This document shows positions 21,801-32,128 of a stretch of DNA of 64,000 bases, in pieces; position 1 is the stretch's first letter, and each line of letters opens with the position of its first letter. Origin of the DNA: Phanerodontia chrysosporium (lineage: Eukaryota; Basidiomycota; Agaricomycetes; Polyporales; Phanerochaetaceae); assembly GCA_001910725.1 (NCBI GenBank), contig MJGA01000028.1, positions 248,001-312,000 on the forward strand. Direction: 5' to 3'. The notes below the pieces were generated by a model. The model was not told the DNA's origin, did no database searches, and saw only the letters and a list, made by a program, of their open reading frames with translations. A program made the position numbers and the translations under genes.

Positions 21801-22311
21801 CAGCAACCTGCTAGCATTGCGAATCCGGCAGCTGGAAAAGCGGCCGGAGGACATGGCTAAAGCGGCAGCAACACTCAAGCAGCACAGGCTCATGTCCAAA
21901 ACACACTTCGAGCGACGCTTCCGAGCCCGTATGGTTAACGAGACCTACGCATCAGGCACTCTTGTGCTTGTCAGAAATTCTCGAATCGAGAAATCTCTTG
22001 ACAAGAAGTCCAAGAATCGGTACTTTGGACCATACGAAGTGGTCAGGCGAACTACGGGTGGATCATACATCATCAAGGAATTGGACGGGGCATATTGTCG
22101 CGCCGGCATAGCAGCCTTCCGGCTCATCCCATACATCGCACGATGGGATCGTAGCAAGCTCAAGCAGCTTGCTGATGACCTCCGTAGCATCGACGACGTA
22201 CCTACTCTCGAGGAACTGGATCAGCAAGACACCGTGGATCATGTCGAAGAAGACAGCGATGTCGACAACGAGGGAGCAATCAGCGGATCTTCTGAGTCTT
22301 CAGAAGACTAG
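18850..22311 (+). CDS. E1 Pol: reverse transcriptase-RNase H-integrase
   Basis: Conservation with E2 begins at GFYVTIQEEDL (18850). The first conserved ATG is at 18922, giving 1129 residues to the stop. No protease is present. RT: RSRWFCVLKKSGKLRIVHDL, then the active site FIDD (19825-19836) where most Ty3 elements have Y[VIL]DD, followed by LPIKG. RNase H lies at about 20330-20700 (LSVDSSY, LELYGLYRALRAY, EVDAKYIRG). Integrase: a His/Cys finger (HMGHRGE...CHQC, 21100-21225), then catalytic Asp 21295, Asp 21469 and Glu 21574 with 34 residues between the last two, and a GPYEVVRR module near 22030. It should copy genomic RNA to DNA and insert it, acting in particles and then the nucleus. The start is uncertain because the frame is open further upstream. 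Confidence 0.9.
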   Translation, partial: GFYVTIQEEDLEHTEAPPIFFTVPMEEFLENLDEEDTVLCMDGENIFSAFKPMYLPEVLTAYKRVDRKVKPVPAVYPEDAKVERRIPDPPPLASLQPLPIRPPDFIPDGGRLTDERLKEMDINPQGFLWPEEEKLFKHVLQLHQNSFVWEDHQRGSFREDYFSPYIIPVVPHIPWAFPNIPIPPGIRDKVVQLLREKIEAGVYEPSQSSYRSRWFCVLKKSGKLRIVHDLQPLNKVTIRDAGLPPNLDSFVEPFAGHQCYTVFDLYWGFDARKVHPKSRDLTAFLTPLGLLRITSLPTGFTNSPAEFQACMSFILKDEIPHKANIFIDDLPIKGSKTQYPDAAGNPQTMPDNPGIRRFIWEHANDVHRIIHRVSHAGGTFSPTKVQLAQPEVLIVGQKCTPEGRLPDEQKMEKILSWPPLKTVKDVRAFLGLCGTVRIWIENYSVITRPLTELIRRDIEFEWNERRQAAFDQLKQAITSPPALRAIDYQSESPVILSVDSSYIAVGFILSQLDEQGRRHPARYGSLPMNEREARYSQPKLELYGLYRALRAYRVHLIGVHKLIVEVDAKYIRGMLNYPDLQPNATINRWIQGIFLFDFELVHVPAERHKGPDALSRKELAEGEAVEEEDDSWLDDIALMVQTASYDAMQPWPQAHSCFCQIFASPDCPTRPYAFATELSRADQEMVDIYDFHHTLQTPDFGGNRQKKGRFMQKAIKYFVKGPAMFKRNPDGTPLKCVFRHSKRQAIMEAAHEHMGHRGEQATITAIKQRFYWPRMQEEIKRHVRSCHQCQIRSLRKAEVPIMVSTPATLFTKVYLDLMHMPTVRRLVGIVAGKDDLSGVSEGRAIHDRKAKTIANFFWEQILCRYGAVGQVTTDNGREFMAAYTLLMDQYHLPHIKISTYNSKANGVVERGHLIIREAIMKACEGNISKWPDYVTHAFFADRVTVRKQTGYSPYYLLHGQHPVLPFDLTEATFMVDGFTRGMDTSNLLALRIRQLEKRPEDMAKAAATLKQHRLMSKTHFERRFRARMVNETYASGTLVLVRNSRIEKSLDKKSKNRYFGPYEVVRRTTGGSYIIKELDGAYCRAGIAAFRLIPYIARWDRSKLKQLADDLRSIDDVPTLEELDQQDTVDHVEEDSDVDNEGAISGSSESSED

Positions 22312-22343
22312 CTGCAAGTGGGCAACTGGGGACAGTTGCGATT

Positions 22344-22359
22344 TCAAGCGACCCCCGGA
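22344..22359 (+). promoter_or_regulatory. 3' plus-strand priming motif (PPT position) of E1
   Basis: TCAAGCGACCCCCGGA abuts the 3' LTR (TG at 22360), where the polypurine tract belongs, but it is C-rich and not purine-rich. With the preceding bases (GGACAGTTGC, ATT) it is matched at all but one of about 30 positions in E2, whose LTR is otherwise different. Conservation argues for function. Confidence 0.65.
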
Positions 22360-23435
22360 TGACAAGTGCCAAAAGTGTTTGGCACTAGGTCATGCAGAAC
22401 GTTGGAGGAGTAAGCTGCAGCCCATGGCGACTTACTCACGATACCAGGCATATTTGCACCCCAGCTGCTACAAATAGGCGCGAAGGCCAACAATTAGCAA
22501 CATCCAGCAGCAAACATGTGCGTACAAGATGTACACAAGGGACAGCAAACGATGTCATCAACTTGTATTTGTATCAAGCCTCTCAGAATGCCTCGGAATC
22601 CTTCAGAATCTTGTGGAACGATCCGGAAAACTGGCCATCCCTTCACCTCCAGCAGCCAGAACATGGCAGAACCTTGTGGAAATGGAGAGAATATTCCAGA
22701 TCCCTTGGCATATGCTTGGCTTAAGAGCAGGAACTGGCCAGAATATGCTGGAAACAGGCGGAAACGGACAGAATAACCTAGTTTATTCTAGTTTCTTCCC
22801 TACGACAAATATCTACTTCCTTTCTTAGCTTCTTTATTCTCACTCTCTTCAATTTCAAATAGCCTCTACATGTATATAAAGGCCACGAGTAGCACCCCAA
22901 ATGACAAGCAACTTTGGAGCCGCAGTCAGGCCATTGCTTCACCCGCGGTAGCGTAGCTTAAGCATCTGGCTTAACTACGAACTAGGCCCTATCAGTTCAC
23001 TACAACGCTAGTGAAAGGGGGCAAAGCTTACTGAGCAAACGGCTCAGTACGGTACGTTTCAGTTGTCAACGGTTGCCACTTACGTTTGTGGTTACTTAGG
23101 TTTACTTGAGCTTCACCCGTGACGTGACAGTCAAGTAACAACGGTTCGACGTCGTCAAGCCTTCACTATACTGGAGTGAAGCACCTGCTTACGTGCGAGC
23201 AGGCTATCTACTGGACATTAGGCTCTGTGTAGACGTAGCTTAGGTCTAGCGGCCAAGACCCTAGCTGTATCTACCCCACGTTCATTGCTCCTACCCCCTG
23301 CATACATTCATACAACAACCACACATCCCCAACACGAACCACTGGGAACCCTCGACCTAACGTCTGGTCCAGGCAACTCAGCAAACGGTTGTTCCTCCTG
23401 ACTAAACAACAGACCAACCGTCCCTGGCAGCGACA
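22360..23435 (+). repeat. E1 3' LTR
   Basis: 1076 bp, with no difference from the 5' LTR noted by eye. It contains the TATATAAA box at 22873, the terminal hairpin at 22366-22385 and the same stem-loop array. It ends at CA 23435, directly before the CCGT duplication. Confidence 0.95.
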
Positions 23436-23439
23436 CCGT
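23436..23439 (+). repeat. Target-site duplication of E1 (right copy, CCGT)
   Basis: Second copy of CCGT, directly after the 3' LTR. On the minus strand it reads ACGG, the last bases of an ATG GGC ACG G stretch in HET1. Confidence 0.92.
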
Positions 23440-24017
23440 GCCCATGATTTCATTTAGATTCTGTAGTGCCTCCACAACAGTTCCACATGGTTGGTCTGCA
23501 AGTGCTGTAGAAATTGCACCAGGACCAATATGCATCTTCTGAAGAGAAACAAGTGATGGAGTGGAGGGTGTGAGAGTGTACACCTTGCCATCACCACTGA
23601 ACTGAAAAAGGTCCTTGTCATCCACCAAAGTTGCAAGCAGTGTAATATACCACACTCTGGCCATAGGGGCAATGAAGCCAATGTTATAACCGTTATAAAA
23701 CCAGGAGTAGGGTGTTGAACAAATGAGTCTTGACCCTGGTAACAGGCTCATACACCATCTATATTCATATGGAGGGCGTACACAGACAAAGTCTTCATTC
23801 TTCCACCTGATCCTTGTGATACTGTAATAGTCATCATGTCTAGTCTACTAATATCTCAGTAATGAATACAGAGTCAGACTATAAAAACACAAACTGATGA
23901 AGTAATGGCCTCAGACAATGGTACTATGGCCTTCCCTTTGGGAAGGCTGTAGTATATGCCCAACTTCCTGTCTTCTGGATACGTAACTTCCAACACATTC
24001 CTGTTGGTGGTGGTCAT
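23436..24017 (-). pseudogene. HET1, 5' (N-terminal) part, two exons
   Basis: This is the upstream part of the HET gene interrupted by E1. Exon 2 starts at 23844 and runs into E1 at 23436. It encodes RIRWKNEDFVCV, later LLATLVDD and GKVYTLTPSTPS, aligning well with HET2 (RIRWKEQEFLC, LIATLVDD, GKCYTLTPPTPS). A 50-bp GT-AG intron (23845-23894, CTGAG branch-like site) separates it from exon 1, which ends in VPLSEAITSS. HET2 has a 50-bp intron at the same place. Taking the ATG at 24017 gives exon 1 = 41 codons and a whole protein of 985 residues. An in-frame ATG at 24116 or a further upstream exon remain possible, so the N-terminus is not settled. Confidence 0.8.
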
Positions 24018-27000
24018 TGCTCGTCTTGGCCTGTAAGGGTGACGTGGCTGAACGGCGACGGTGTGGTGGTGGTCGGTGGTCAAGAGGTGCAGCTGGCAGC
24101 CGCGTGTGCGAGGCATGGAAGACAGCCGCGCATCAGATTGGCAACGTGCATGGGCGCCGGAGATATAGACGCGCCCTCATCCACTGTCCGCGACGTGGGC
24201 TACAGCTGGTATAGACGTTGACTCCTGGCCAGCGCGACGTACGCTGGTGCCGGGTGCTGCAGAGCTTCTCAGCTGTCCTGGAACTGTGCCTCGCTCCAAG
24301 GTCGTCTGGTTCGAGCCATCTTCAAGTTTGTAACGCTGTGTCTGCTACCGCTGTACGGAAGTAAGTGCCATAATCTGAGCAGGCTAAGCATACCCTTACC
24401 CTCGTTGAGAAGTCGCAGTATCGCATTAGGGAGCGAGCAGGCATGCTTAGTCACGGCCAGCGACCGATCGGGTGTCTCATATGCCCATCGAACGCGGCGG
24501 CAAGTATTTCGCTCGGGAGTCACTTCTTCCCTTACCACCACACGCCTCTTGAACGTCGTCACACCAGCAGCCTCGAGTATCCTCTTGGGAGCGCGATACT
24601 TGAAGAGGAGAAGTCCACGGCGTCCCTATTCGCCCAGCCCCGCACCAGCTGGATCCCGGCAGGGACAGAAGCACGTTCGCCCGTAGTATCGTCGCTGGCA
24701 CACCCCAAGATTCGCGCACGACTTGGCCCTGTGTAGGTCCGCAACGACAGCGTGCAGGGGAGGAGGGTGCGCGTAGCGGAGGGGATGCTGCAGGTTATAA
24801 GGTGAAGAGTTTCGCGATGTGAGTTCGTTCTCTAGCGTTGCGCTCCTGCGCTGACAAGAAAATCATGCAAGGAGACCTTCTCGAGAGCATGAATCCTGCC
24901 CCAAGTCCGCGAGAGCTCGAGCTCGGCGATGGATTGCATGCCGAGACGAGGTGTGTTGTCATTCTGCTGTGTGCTTGCCGTTCTTCTCGACGGCTTCACC
25001 ATGCTTTCCTCACCACAAGACGGGTGGTTACGGGATCTCTGCACAGTCTTGCCCCAGAGCAGAACGTACGATGGCTGCGTACGACGATGGGATCGTGAGC
25101 TGCCGTGAACCGGCTGTTCGTGTCACGGTGCGTCTTTCCCATACCATTGCACGCCGCCCCGGGCACGGAGGTATGCGTGCCAGCATCTACGAGCAGACAG
25201 GCGTGAAGGCGGAAGGAACCACGCATCGCTGGCATCGCTCCGTGCACGTCGCCGTCCGTTCCTCCTCGAGTTCCTCATCGTCTCGCAAGTTAAGACTCGG
25301 ACGAACGCTGGAGCTGTCAGGTGGGTACATGCAGCAGATCTCTCTGTCACAAGACTCATTGCTGTCCGTGGTGCTCTAGAATCTCGCACACGTACACGAG
25401 AGCATGAGGGACGGCAGCCAAGAATGTCATTTATCGTGCTCTGCGTCGTGTTCATACACATATATTCCAATCCTAGACGACGTTCGATGCCTCTGCCCAT
25501 GCCAAACTCTGTGCTCGAGCGACTCGTCAGGCCTCAGGTTATGCCCCAGTTCGCCACCAGAATGCCCCGAGGCCTTGTCTTTCTCGTCGCCCGCTGCTGG
25601 GATGTTGTTGTTCACTGCCATCCGTGTTACCTAGTAGCACCCCGAGGTTCTGGGCGACCTCGACTATGAGGCGGCTAGAGCCCCAACGCTGAGAACTCGT
25701 CGACATGGATGCACCGGGTGTACGCCTTATGCTGGGCTGGATGACAGGCAGACAAGTCGATGAAGCAGAGCCCGCAGGGGCACCAGTCCTTGTTCATGGG
25801 TGGAGGGCGCGGTGGGCTCAGAGAAGACGTCAGATCGAGCAGACGCAAACGATGCCGAGGCAGAAACTCACGATGTAGGATGGGGCGAGGAGTATGAGCG
25901 TGCCATTTTCCAACATCGGGCAGCGGAGCAGTGCAGGACGGCCTGACCCCACTTGGCGCAAGCACGAACAGCACCGCACAACGCGGCTGAAGGAACACGG
26001 CGCGAGAGCGGGTGCGATGGGGACACCGCACGTCCTCCGCTGCACTTGTGCTGGCGCTTCTGGCAGAGCGCAGTCCGCGCGCTTGCACCGACGCTCAACC
26101 TCTATTCTCCTCCAGCCTACCTGGAAACTCTGCTGCACACCAACTCTCGCCAGACAGGCGGCTTTGCGCTCAGTACACCCGCTGCTGTCGAGTTGCCGTG
26201 TATCTCCCCGCGTCCCCTCTCGGCTCTCCGCCCCGGCACCGTCCTTTCCTCCCAGGGCCCACCTGCGCTGCTGCACGGACGTCAAGAGGCAGCAACATGC
26301 TGCAAGGAAATAGTGACATGAGGCTCTGCCACGCAGTAGTCGCTGGATCGAGCTCTGAAGCAAGGTTCCTGGATGTCATGTGCGGCGTACCGTGGTACCC
26401 GCGACGCGTGCGCACGGGGGGATGGCCGCCTCGACGGCCCGGAAGCTCGAGGGTGGATCGTAAAATGGTGTGGGCAGGTCAGTTCGTGTTCCCCGAGTGC
26501 CGTATATGCGCTCACATGATCCTCAGACATGCCGGACACCTTCCCTGGAAGACGTACGGGGCGTATTGCACGAGGCGGGGCAGCTGTGTGCGAGCGAGCA
26601 GGGGACTGTCGGTCTCCCAAGTGCGTAGGCGAGGATACACAGGACCCAGGTGCGCCTGCCGCCTAGTGATACGCGCTCTAAAACGAATCATACCTGTACA
26701 CCACAGAAGACCGCCCCCTGCTGTGACTGCCTCCGCAACTCGATCGACAGCTGCCTTGCCTATGCCGGCGAAGCAAGCTCGCGACTTACTGTCGAGGCAG
26801 AACGTGTCGACCCACCGCCGACCACTGTGCAGACCAACCTGCGCCCACCCCCTCGGTTCCTGTCTCAGTCACCGCTTCGTGCGATCTCAGCAGGAGGTGC
26901 AGAAGTCACGGTGCGCGAAACGGACGCCGTAAACGGTGCACGCCGGGCTCTTGCCTGCGGGAGCTGACGAAACCTTCTGCAACATCCGCTGCCCTGTGCA

Positions 27001-29291
27001 TATGTACTCGCTCTGGACGGTCCTGACTCAAACTGGGTCCTTGCGTCTTCCCACGCTGGGCTCCCCTTCGACTCGTGTTGTATGGACGATCCTGGGACGG
27101 CGCGGACGGGGCCGGCAGGCCGCAATACTGCTGTTTCTGTCCCCGCACGCCTGCAGCGGGCAAGAGGACACGCGCAACGCTGGCCGTCCTCGGCGGGCGT
27201 CGCGCCCGGGATGGCAACTGCGCTCTTTATTCGCCGCGCGGGGCAAGGTTATGGACGTCTCGTGAGGTGAGCATATGCGGCATGTGCCCGTTGTGTGATG
27301 CCGTACTCATCGCTTGAAGATCTAGGTGGCGACTGAAGCTTGGGCTCTCTGCGTCCTCGATCCAAGTACAGCGACGATGATGACAATGGCTGCGTTGTAC
27401 GCTACACATTGTACTGCGCCGCACCCCCATACGGATCGGTTTCATACCACAGACGTCACAGGATGCCTCCATACGACCCGACGCTGGTGCTCGACCATGC
27501 ATTGCGTCTCATGCGGGGTCTGCCTCTGGATTTCCATGTCCATGGAATCGTTTTGGACCGCACATGTTGGTCCTGTCTCCCATTGGCTACACCGTAGACT
27601 ACGTCATTCGTGCGCGACGATGCATTGCAACGGGCCGCGCGCTGCGAACAGCCCTCACACTCGTTTGGCGTGGCCAGAGATGCTTGTTCGGGTCGGATCG
27701 GACCTGAGACAGAGGCAACGCTGGCGGATGACTCCAGACGACCAGCACGCTCGCAACTGTCCGCAGGCAGGATGCGGGCAAGCTGCGTGGAGCGATGCGG
27801 GCGGGGCGACGCTGAAGGCGTTCGAGGCAGCAGAGACGGGCCGCTTGCCACGACCCCTTCGACGCAAGCTATGGTTTCCTTGCGCTCAGTCGCCCGAGTC
27901 CCGACGTCCAAGCAAGCCTCGTGGCCCGTGGTGGGAGACCGCAGTTCCCGCGCCTACGATTCACCCGCCATGGCCTCCACACCCTGCCCATGCACTCGCC
28001 TCGCGTCAGCGCCGTCCGCCTTGCTGGTCCTCGCCAGCGACCTCGCTGCACTCTAGACGCGTACACACTGCCCAGTACCGACAGCGAGGCGCCATGGACA
28101 CTAGCATACAGGCCGTTTCTGACACCGCCGTGCCAGCCACGTTCTGCTCCGCGGGCCGAGGCGGCAGTGAGCGGGCGGGGTGCGCTGCGGCCAGGCCAGT
28201 CGGCCGTTTCGTTCGCGATCTCGTGCTTGTGCTGACGCGAGGCCGCGCAGAGGGGTAGGAATCCGCGACGACCTCCGCTTTTCCGCAATTTAGGAGGCTG
28301 GAGGCAAGGGGCGACAGCTTTCCACTGCTTGTACATGAGCATGCGGGGACACTGGCAGGCAGGGTCCGAGCGAGATGAAGGTGCGCACACGTTCCTGTCC
28401 TTTGCACGGCAAGCTCTGACACACTCCCCGTTCAGTCACGGCGTGACAATGTACCCACGGATCCAAGGCTTTGATTCGACGCACGCAAGACGTTGCGCTC
28501 AGCCCGCGAGCGCGACGGCTCCAGCCTGGGTAGGCCGTGGACGCCGCGTGTGATCCTCGTGGATCCGCTGGGACCCGTCCAGGCGTGGCCGTGTTCGCAT
28601 GCATGTGAAGCCCGATGCCGACGGGGGCCCTGCACGGCGCTGACAGGGAACGGGCATGCAGTGGGGGTGCCCGTGACTTCTGGTCGTGGACTCTGGCGGT
28701 CAACTCTGCCAGCGAGCGGACTGTAGAGTGCGGCGCATCCGTTGTACACCCTCGAAGTTGTCTGGTGGGTATATGCAGCTCATCTTTGTTGTTGCCTGCT
28801 GATTTTCGTTCATCATCGTTCGCTTAGCTGTCCCGCACGGGCGAAAGACATCCGGCCCTCAGAGCAGACACTGGGCCGAGCGAAAGCGACCGACACTGGG
28901 GGAGAATCCTGCGTGGCGGGACAGAATGAGGGCTGTTCGCCTCCCATGCCCGAGCACGGCGTAAGTCTGCAAATCCCACAGGCGGCACGATTCCAGGCGT
29001 AGGGCTCAACTAGCGAGTGCAGCGCAAGAAGCGTGCTCGCGGGCGAGTCGGTCTGCGCACTCGAAATGCGGTCTGTGCTACGCACCCTGCTCTCCGCGCA
29101 CACCCCCGCGTTCTCTCGACGCAGGTCCTGCGGAGTCATGCAGCCAATGCGTGGAAGGTGTGGCGCTCTGTATGCCAGTCAATGTACTATATACACCACT
29201 GGTACGAGATCCAGCTGCATCTTTGCTCCCACATCATGCCGAGGTTGAACAACAGTACGTTGTTCAGACGAGATCAGCTCAGCGCATGGTG
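24018..29291. other. 5.3-kb GC-rich stretch, no gene seen
   Basis: Many overlapping open frames occur on both strands, up to about 310 codons, but none shows a domain, a coherent exon chain or a hydrophobic pattern. They are what GC-rich non-coding DNA yields. The left end should contain the HET1 promoter (transcribed leftward) and the right end the HET2 3' flank. A 19-bp word at 28287-28305 also occurs at 1978-1996. Possible decayed repeats cannot be resolved by eye. Confidence 0.45.
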
Positions 29292-32128
29292 TCAGCGACA
29301 TGTCAGTAACGACACAAGAGACGAGAACGTCCGTCGTAGGTGCGACTTTGACGTGCTTTCGACTGCCCCGGTTTGCCTATGAACGTCGGAATGCTCCACG
29401 TGTCCAATCGGACTGAGCTGTATGCCAGGCGGTGTGTCTGCTGGATGGCGCCCGTGGCTTGCCGCGTCTCCAAGCGCACCCTCGCGCCCACTTGCCAGCG
29501 TGTCCTCGGGTGCCTCTTTACCGCGGCCGCAGGGCTCGTCTGAGGGCCCCTGCGTTCGCTCTGGACCTGTGTCTTCATGCAGGCCGTGCTCGAGGTGAAG
29601 CGGCCGCGGTTGCTCCCTGGGGCTGGTGGCAGGGTCTCCTCCGGTGTCGTGTGCCCGCACGCCCTCGAGCATCCCCGCGTCGCCTCTGGACATGTCGCGG
29701 TCCTGGTCCTGCCACGCTCGCAGCTCTTTGTCGTGCTCGAAGCTCTCCCTTGGCTCGAGGTCTGAATCTTCATACACAGCGGAGCGATCCGATGCCGAGT
29801 CTGTCCAGAAGGCGTTCTCCTCCTCCCCGAGCGTGCGCTCATGTTCTTGCATGCGCTCATAGGCTTCCTCGTAGCGCTCCGTATGTGCGCATCGCTGCCG
29901 CGCCTCGTCTTCATCCATGTAGATGACATAGGCCTTACGCGTGTCGTGCGCAGACATCGGGTTGGAGTAGTGCTGTCCAAACCTGAATTTGATGATCGCG
30001 CACCGGATCGCACGGAGAATGGGGCGGCCCTGTAGCTCCTGGCCCGTCTCCGCTGCTTCGGTGACGATCAGACACCCCTGCGGTTCTTCATATTCACGGC
30101 GGTCCTCGAGGTGCATGTAAAGCAGAGTGTATAGTACGTCGGGGAGCACGGCGCCCTCGACACTACACTGGACTACCAGCGCTAGCGGCTTCGAAAGGCC
30201 GCTCGCGCAGAAGCTGACGGTGGTGTTTTCAGCAGTATACCCCCGGTGACAAGTGACGTAGTAGGGCCCGACGGTGGTGACAAGATGGCCATATCTTGCT
30301 GGGCCCCGCAGCGCCAGCTGCTTCGAGTAGTAGTCCTCGGATCCGGGGCCCAACTGATCGGTGAGTCTGAGCTGTGCGGCTCCACGACAGGATGCATATT
30401 CCCACCGTGATGTGCGGTCCAAGAAGTCGCTGATGGGCACCCACAAGGCGAATGGTTTCGTGCGTCTCCCGTAGACAAAAATCGCGGTCCGGAGGTCAGG
30501 AGGCAGGTGTTTGAGCAGTTCCGTCCAGGCCTGCTCGGCGGACATCCCGATGTCGTAGACGGGGATGGACCTGCATTTTTTGTGGAGACAGTACCCAAGC
30601 ACCGCGACCCTGTCCAGCTCCATGGTGCAATGTCGGCCCGCGAACATGGCCGAGAACCCGTTTTCTTGCATCTGATCCAGGTTGCAAGCCACAGACTCCA
30701 CGTCGCGCCAGAACGAATAATGATAGGTAGGCGATCTTGCAGCTGCAGAGGCAGGCGTCAGGCCGCCGGGCAGCCACCTGCTTTCCAGCGCCTCCTGGAT
30801 CGTCCAGACGCGGTTGAACCAGTGTCTGTCGGACGCGACGACTGCAGGGTCCGCGATGCACGGCAGACCGAGCCCGTTCAGGTACGTGATGCAGTACCTG
30901 CTCGTCGGGTTCCCCTGGTACACAAAGCCGATCGTCGGCACGTCGATCCTCCACTCGTCGAGGCGCCGCGGCTCGTCCTCGTCTCGGCCGCGCTGCCGCA
31001 GACACAGCACGTCGAGCCACACGTACTCCGCGCCCATGTTCAACAGCTCGACCCGGACGTGCTCGAGCGTCGTCGCGCGGGGGACGGGCACGGGCCACTG
31101 CCTGCCGTTGACGTCCGTCCAGAGGTCCTCGCGCTCTGCGTCGGCGACCCAGCTGTGGGATACCGTCCAGAGCTTCGCGTCGAGCACGGACAGGTCATCA
31201 TTGAGCGCGTCGGTGTCCCGGATCACGTAGTACGGGAGCACGCGGTTGCTGAACAGGTCCCAGACCCGCCGGGGCGGAGGGTGCGAGTCCGACTTGATGT
31301 ACGAGTTGTACTGAATGATCGCGTAACGATCCCGGTCGTCGTTTGCCTTGCGTGTGCGCATGCGCTGTGCCACCTCCTCGAAGTATGCGCGCGAGTCCGC
31401 GTAGGTAGCGTCTTGGTACCACCACAGCCGGACCCGCCCGTAGAGCTCGCCAAAGTCGCGAGACTCGGCGATCAGGGAGGCGAGAAAGTCGTGGAGGCCG
31501 TCTGTTGCTTCGAGAGAGTGCGTGGTGTCCATGATGTCGTTGAGCTCGCGCAGAGCATCTGCGACGGTCCCACACGGCCTGTCCGCGAGTTCGGTAGGAA
31601 TCGCGCCAGGGCCGATGTGCATTCGTTGCAGAGGGACAGGGGAAGGGGTCGGAGGGGTGAGGGTGTAGCATTTCCCGCGCCCACTGCATCGAAAAACGTC
31701 GTCGTCGTCGACCAGAGTGGCAATCAACGAGAGGCACCAGGCCCGGAGCATAGGGTAATTGTTCACGTCGTCGTCAGTAGGACTATCCAGGAGCATGGGC
31801 TGTCGGTGGATGGGGAATTCGAAGTGTGGCACGGGCGTGATATACCTTGTCCTCATTGAAGCAATCTCGTATGTATGTTCATGTAATTCGATGGTTTTGA
31901 TGATCTCGGAAGGCGTCGGTTCACAGAGAAACTCTTGCTCCTTCCACCGAATCCTGATGCAAGTGTCATACTGAAGTGTCTCCTGTCAAAAGGTCAGCTT
32001 GGAGATCACGACCACACTATGCACATACACACATCGGAAACGGTCGCCTCTTGCACGGGTATGATCAACAAGCCGTCGGGGATCATCAACGTCACCGGTT
32101 TGCCTGTTTCCCACTGACACAATTGCAT
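29292..32128 (-). CDS. HET2: HET-domain protein, two exons
   Basis: Exon 2 is 31982-29292 (897 codons with stop). A 50-bp GT-AG intron (31983-32032, GCTGACC branch-like site) separates it from exon 1, which ends in VQEATVSD. With the ATG at 32128 the protein is 928 residues. The HET core is clear: LWTVSHSWV, EHVRVELLNMGAEYVWLDVLCLRQ, HWFNRVWTIQEAL, each close to HET1. The first 170 residues (LIATLVDD, CYTLTPPTPS, IGPGAIP) are shared only within this local family. The C-terminal 150 residues are acidic, Arg/Glu-rich and low complexity, and lack the hydrophobic tail of HET1. HET proteins mediate nonself recognition and cell death between incompatible hyphae; a specific partner cannot be inferred. 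The frame is intact. The start is uncertain because exon 1 might extend or join a further upstream exon. Confidence 0.88.

Larger units (their letters stand above)
9408..23435 (+). mobile_element. E1: 14,028-bp Ty3-like LTR retrotransposon inserted in HET1
   Basis: A complete element: two 1076-bp LTRs (TG...CA), a putative primer site, an ORF with Gag, zinc knuckle and protease, a second ORF of unknown function, a spacer, a Pol ORF and a 3' priming motif. It lies antisense to HET1 with a CCGT duplication. RT precedes integrase and the integrase ends in a GPY/F-like module, as in Ty3/Gypsy elements. No chromodomain is visible. At 14 kb it is more than twice the usual Ty3 size. Element E2 has the same plan with diverged sequence and unrelated LTRs, so this is a lineage and not one aberrant copy. 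Identical LTRs and the clean duplication mean a very recent insertion. Confidence 0.95.

Noticed and set aside
17032..22311. Single 1759-residue ORF3-Pol protein in E1
   Set aside because: Homology to E2 leaves this frame at about 17885 and returns only at 18850. The open link between is probably chance, so I split it.
26012..26932. 306-codon open frame (+) in the gap between HET1 and HET2
   Set aside because: Composition is Arg/Ser/Pro-rich, no domain or exon pattern, and overlapping frames on both strands are equally open. GC-rich chance is the simpler reading.
27326..28258. 310-codon open frame (+) in the same gap
   Set aside because: Same reasons; Cys/His/Trp residues are scattered without a finger pattern.
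30507..31859. 450-codon open frame (+) opposite HET2
   Set aside because: It is the reverse-strand shadow of the HET2 coding sequence, which has clear domain matches.
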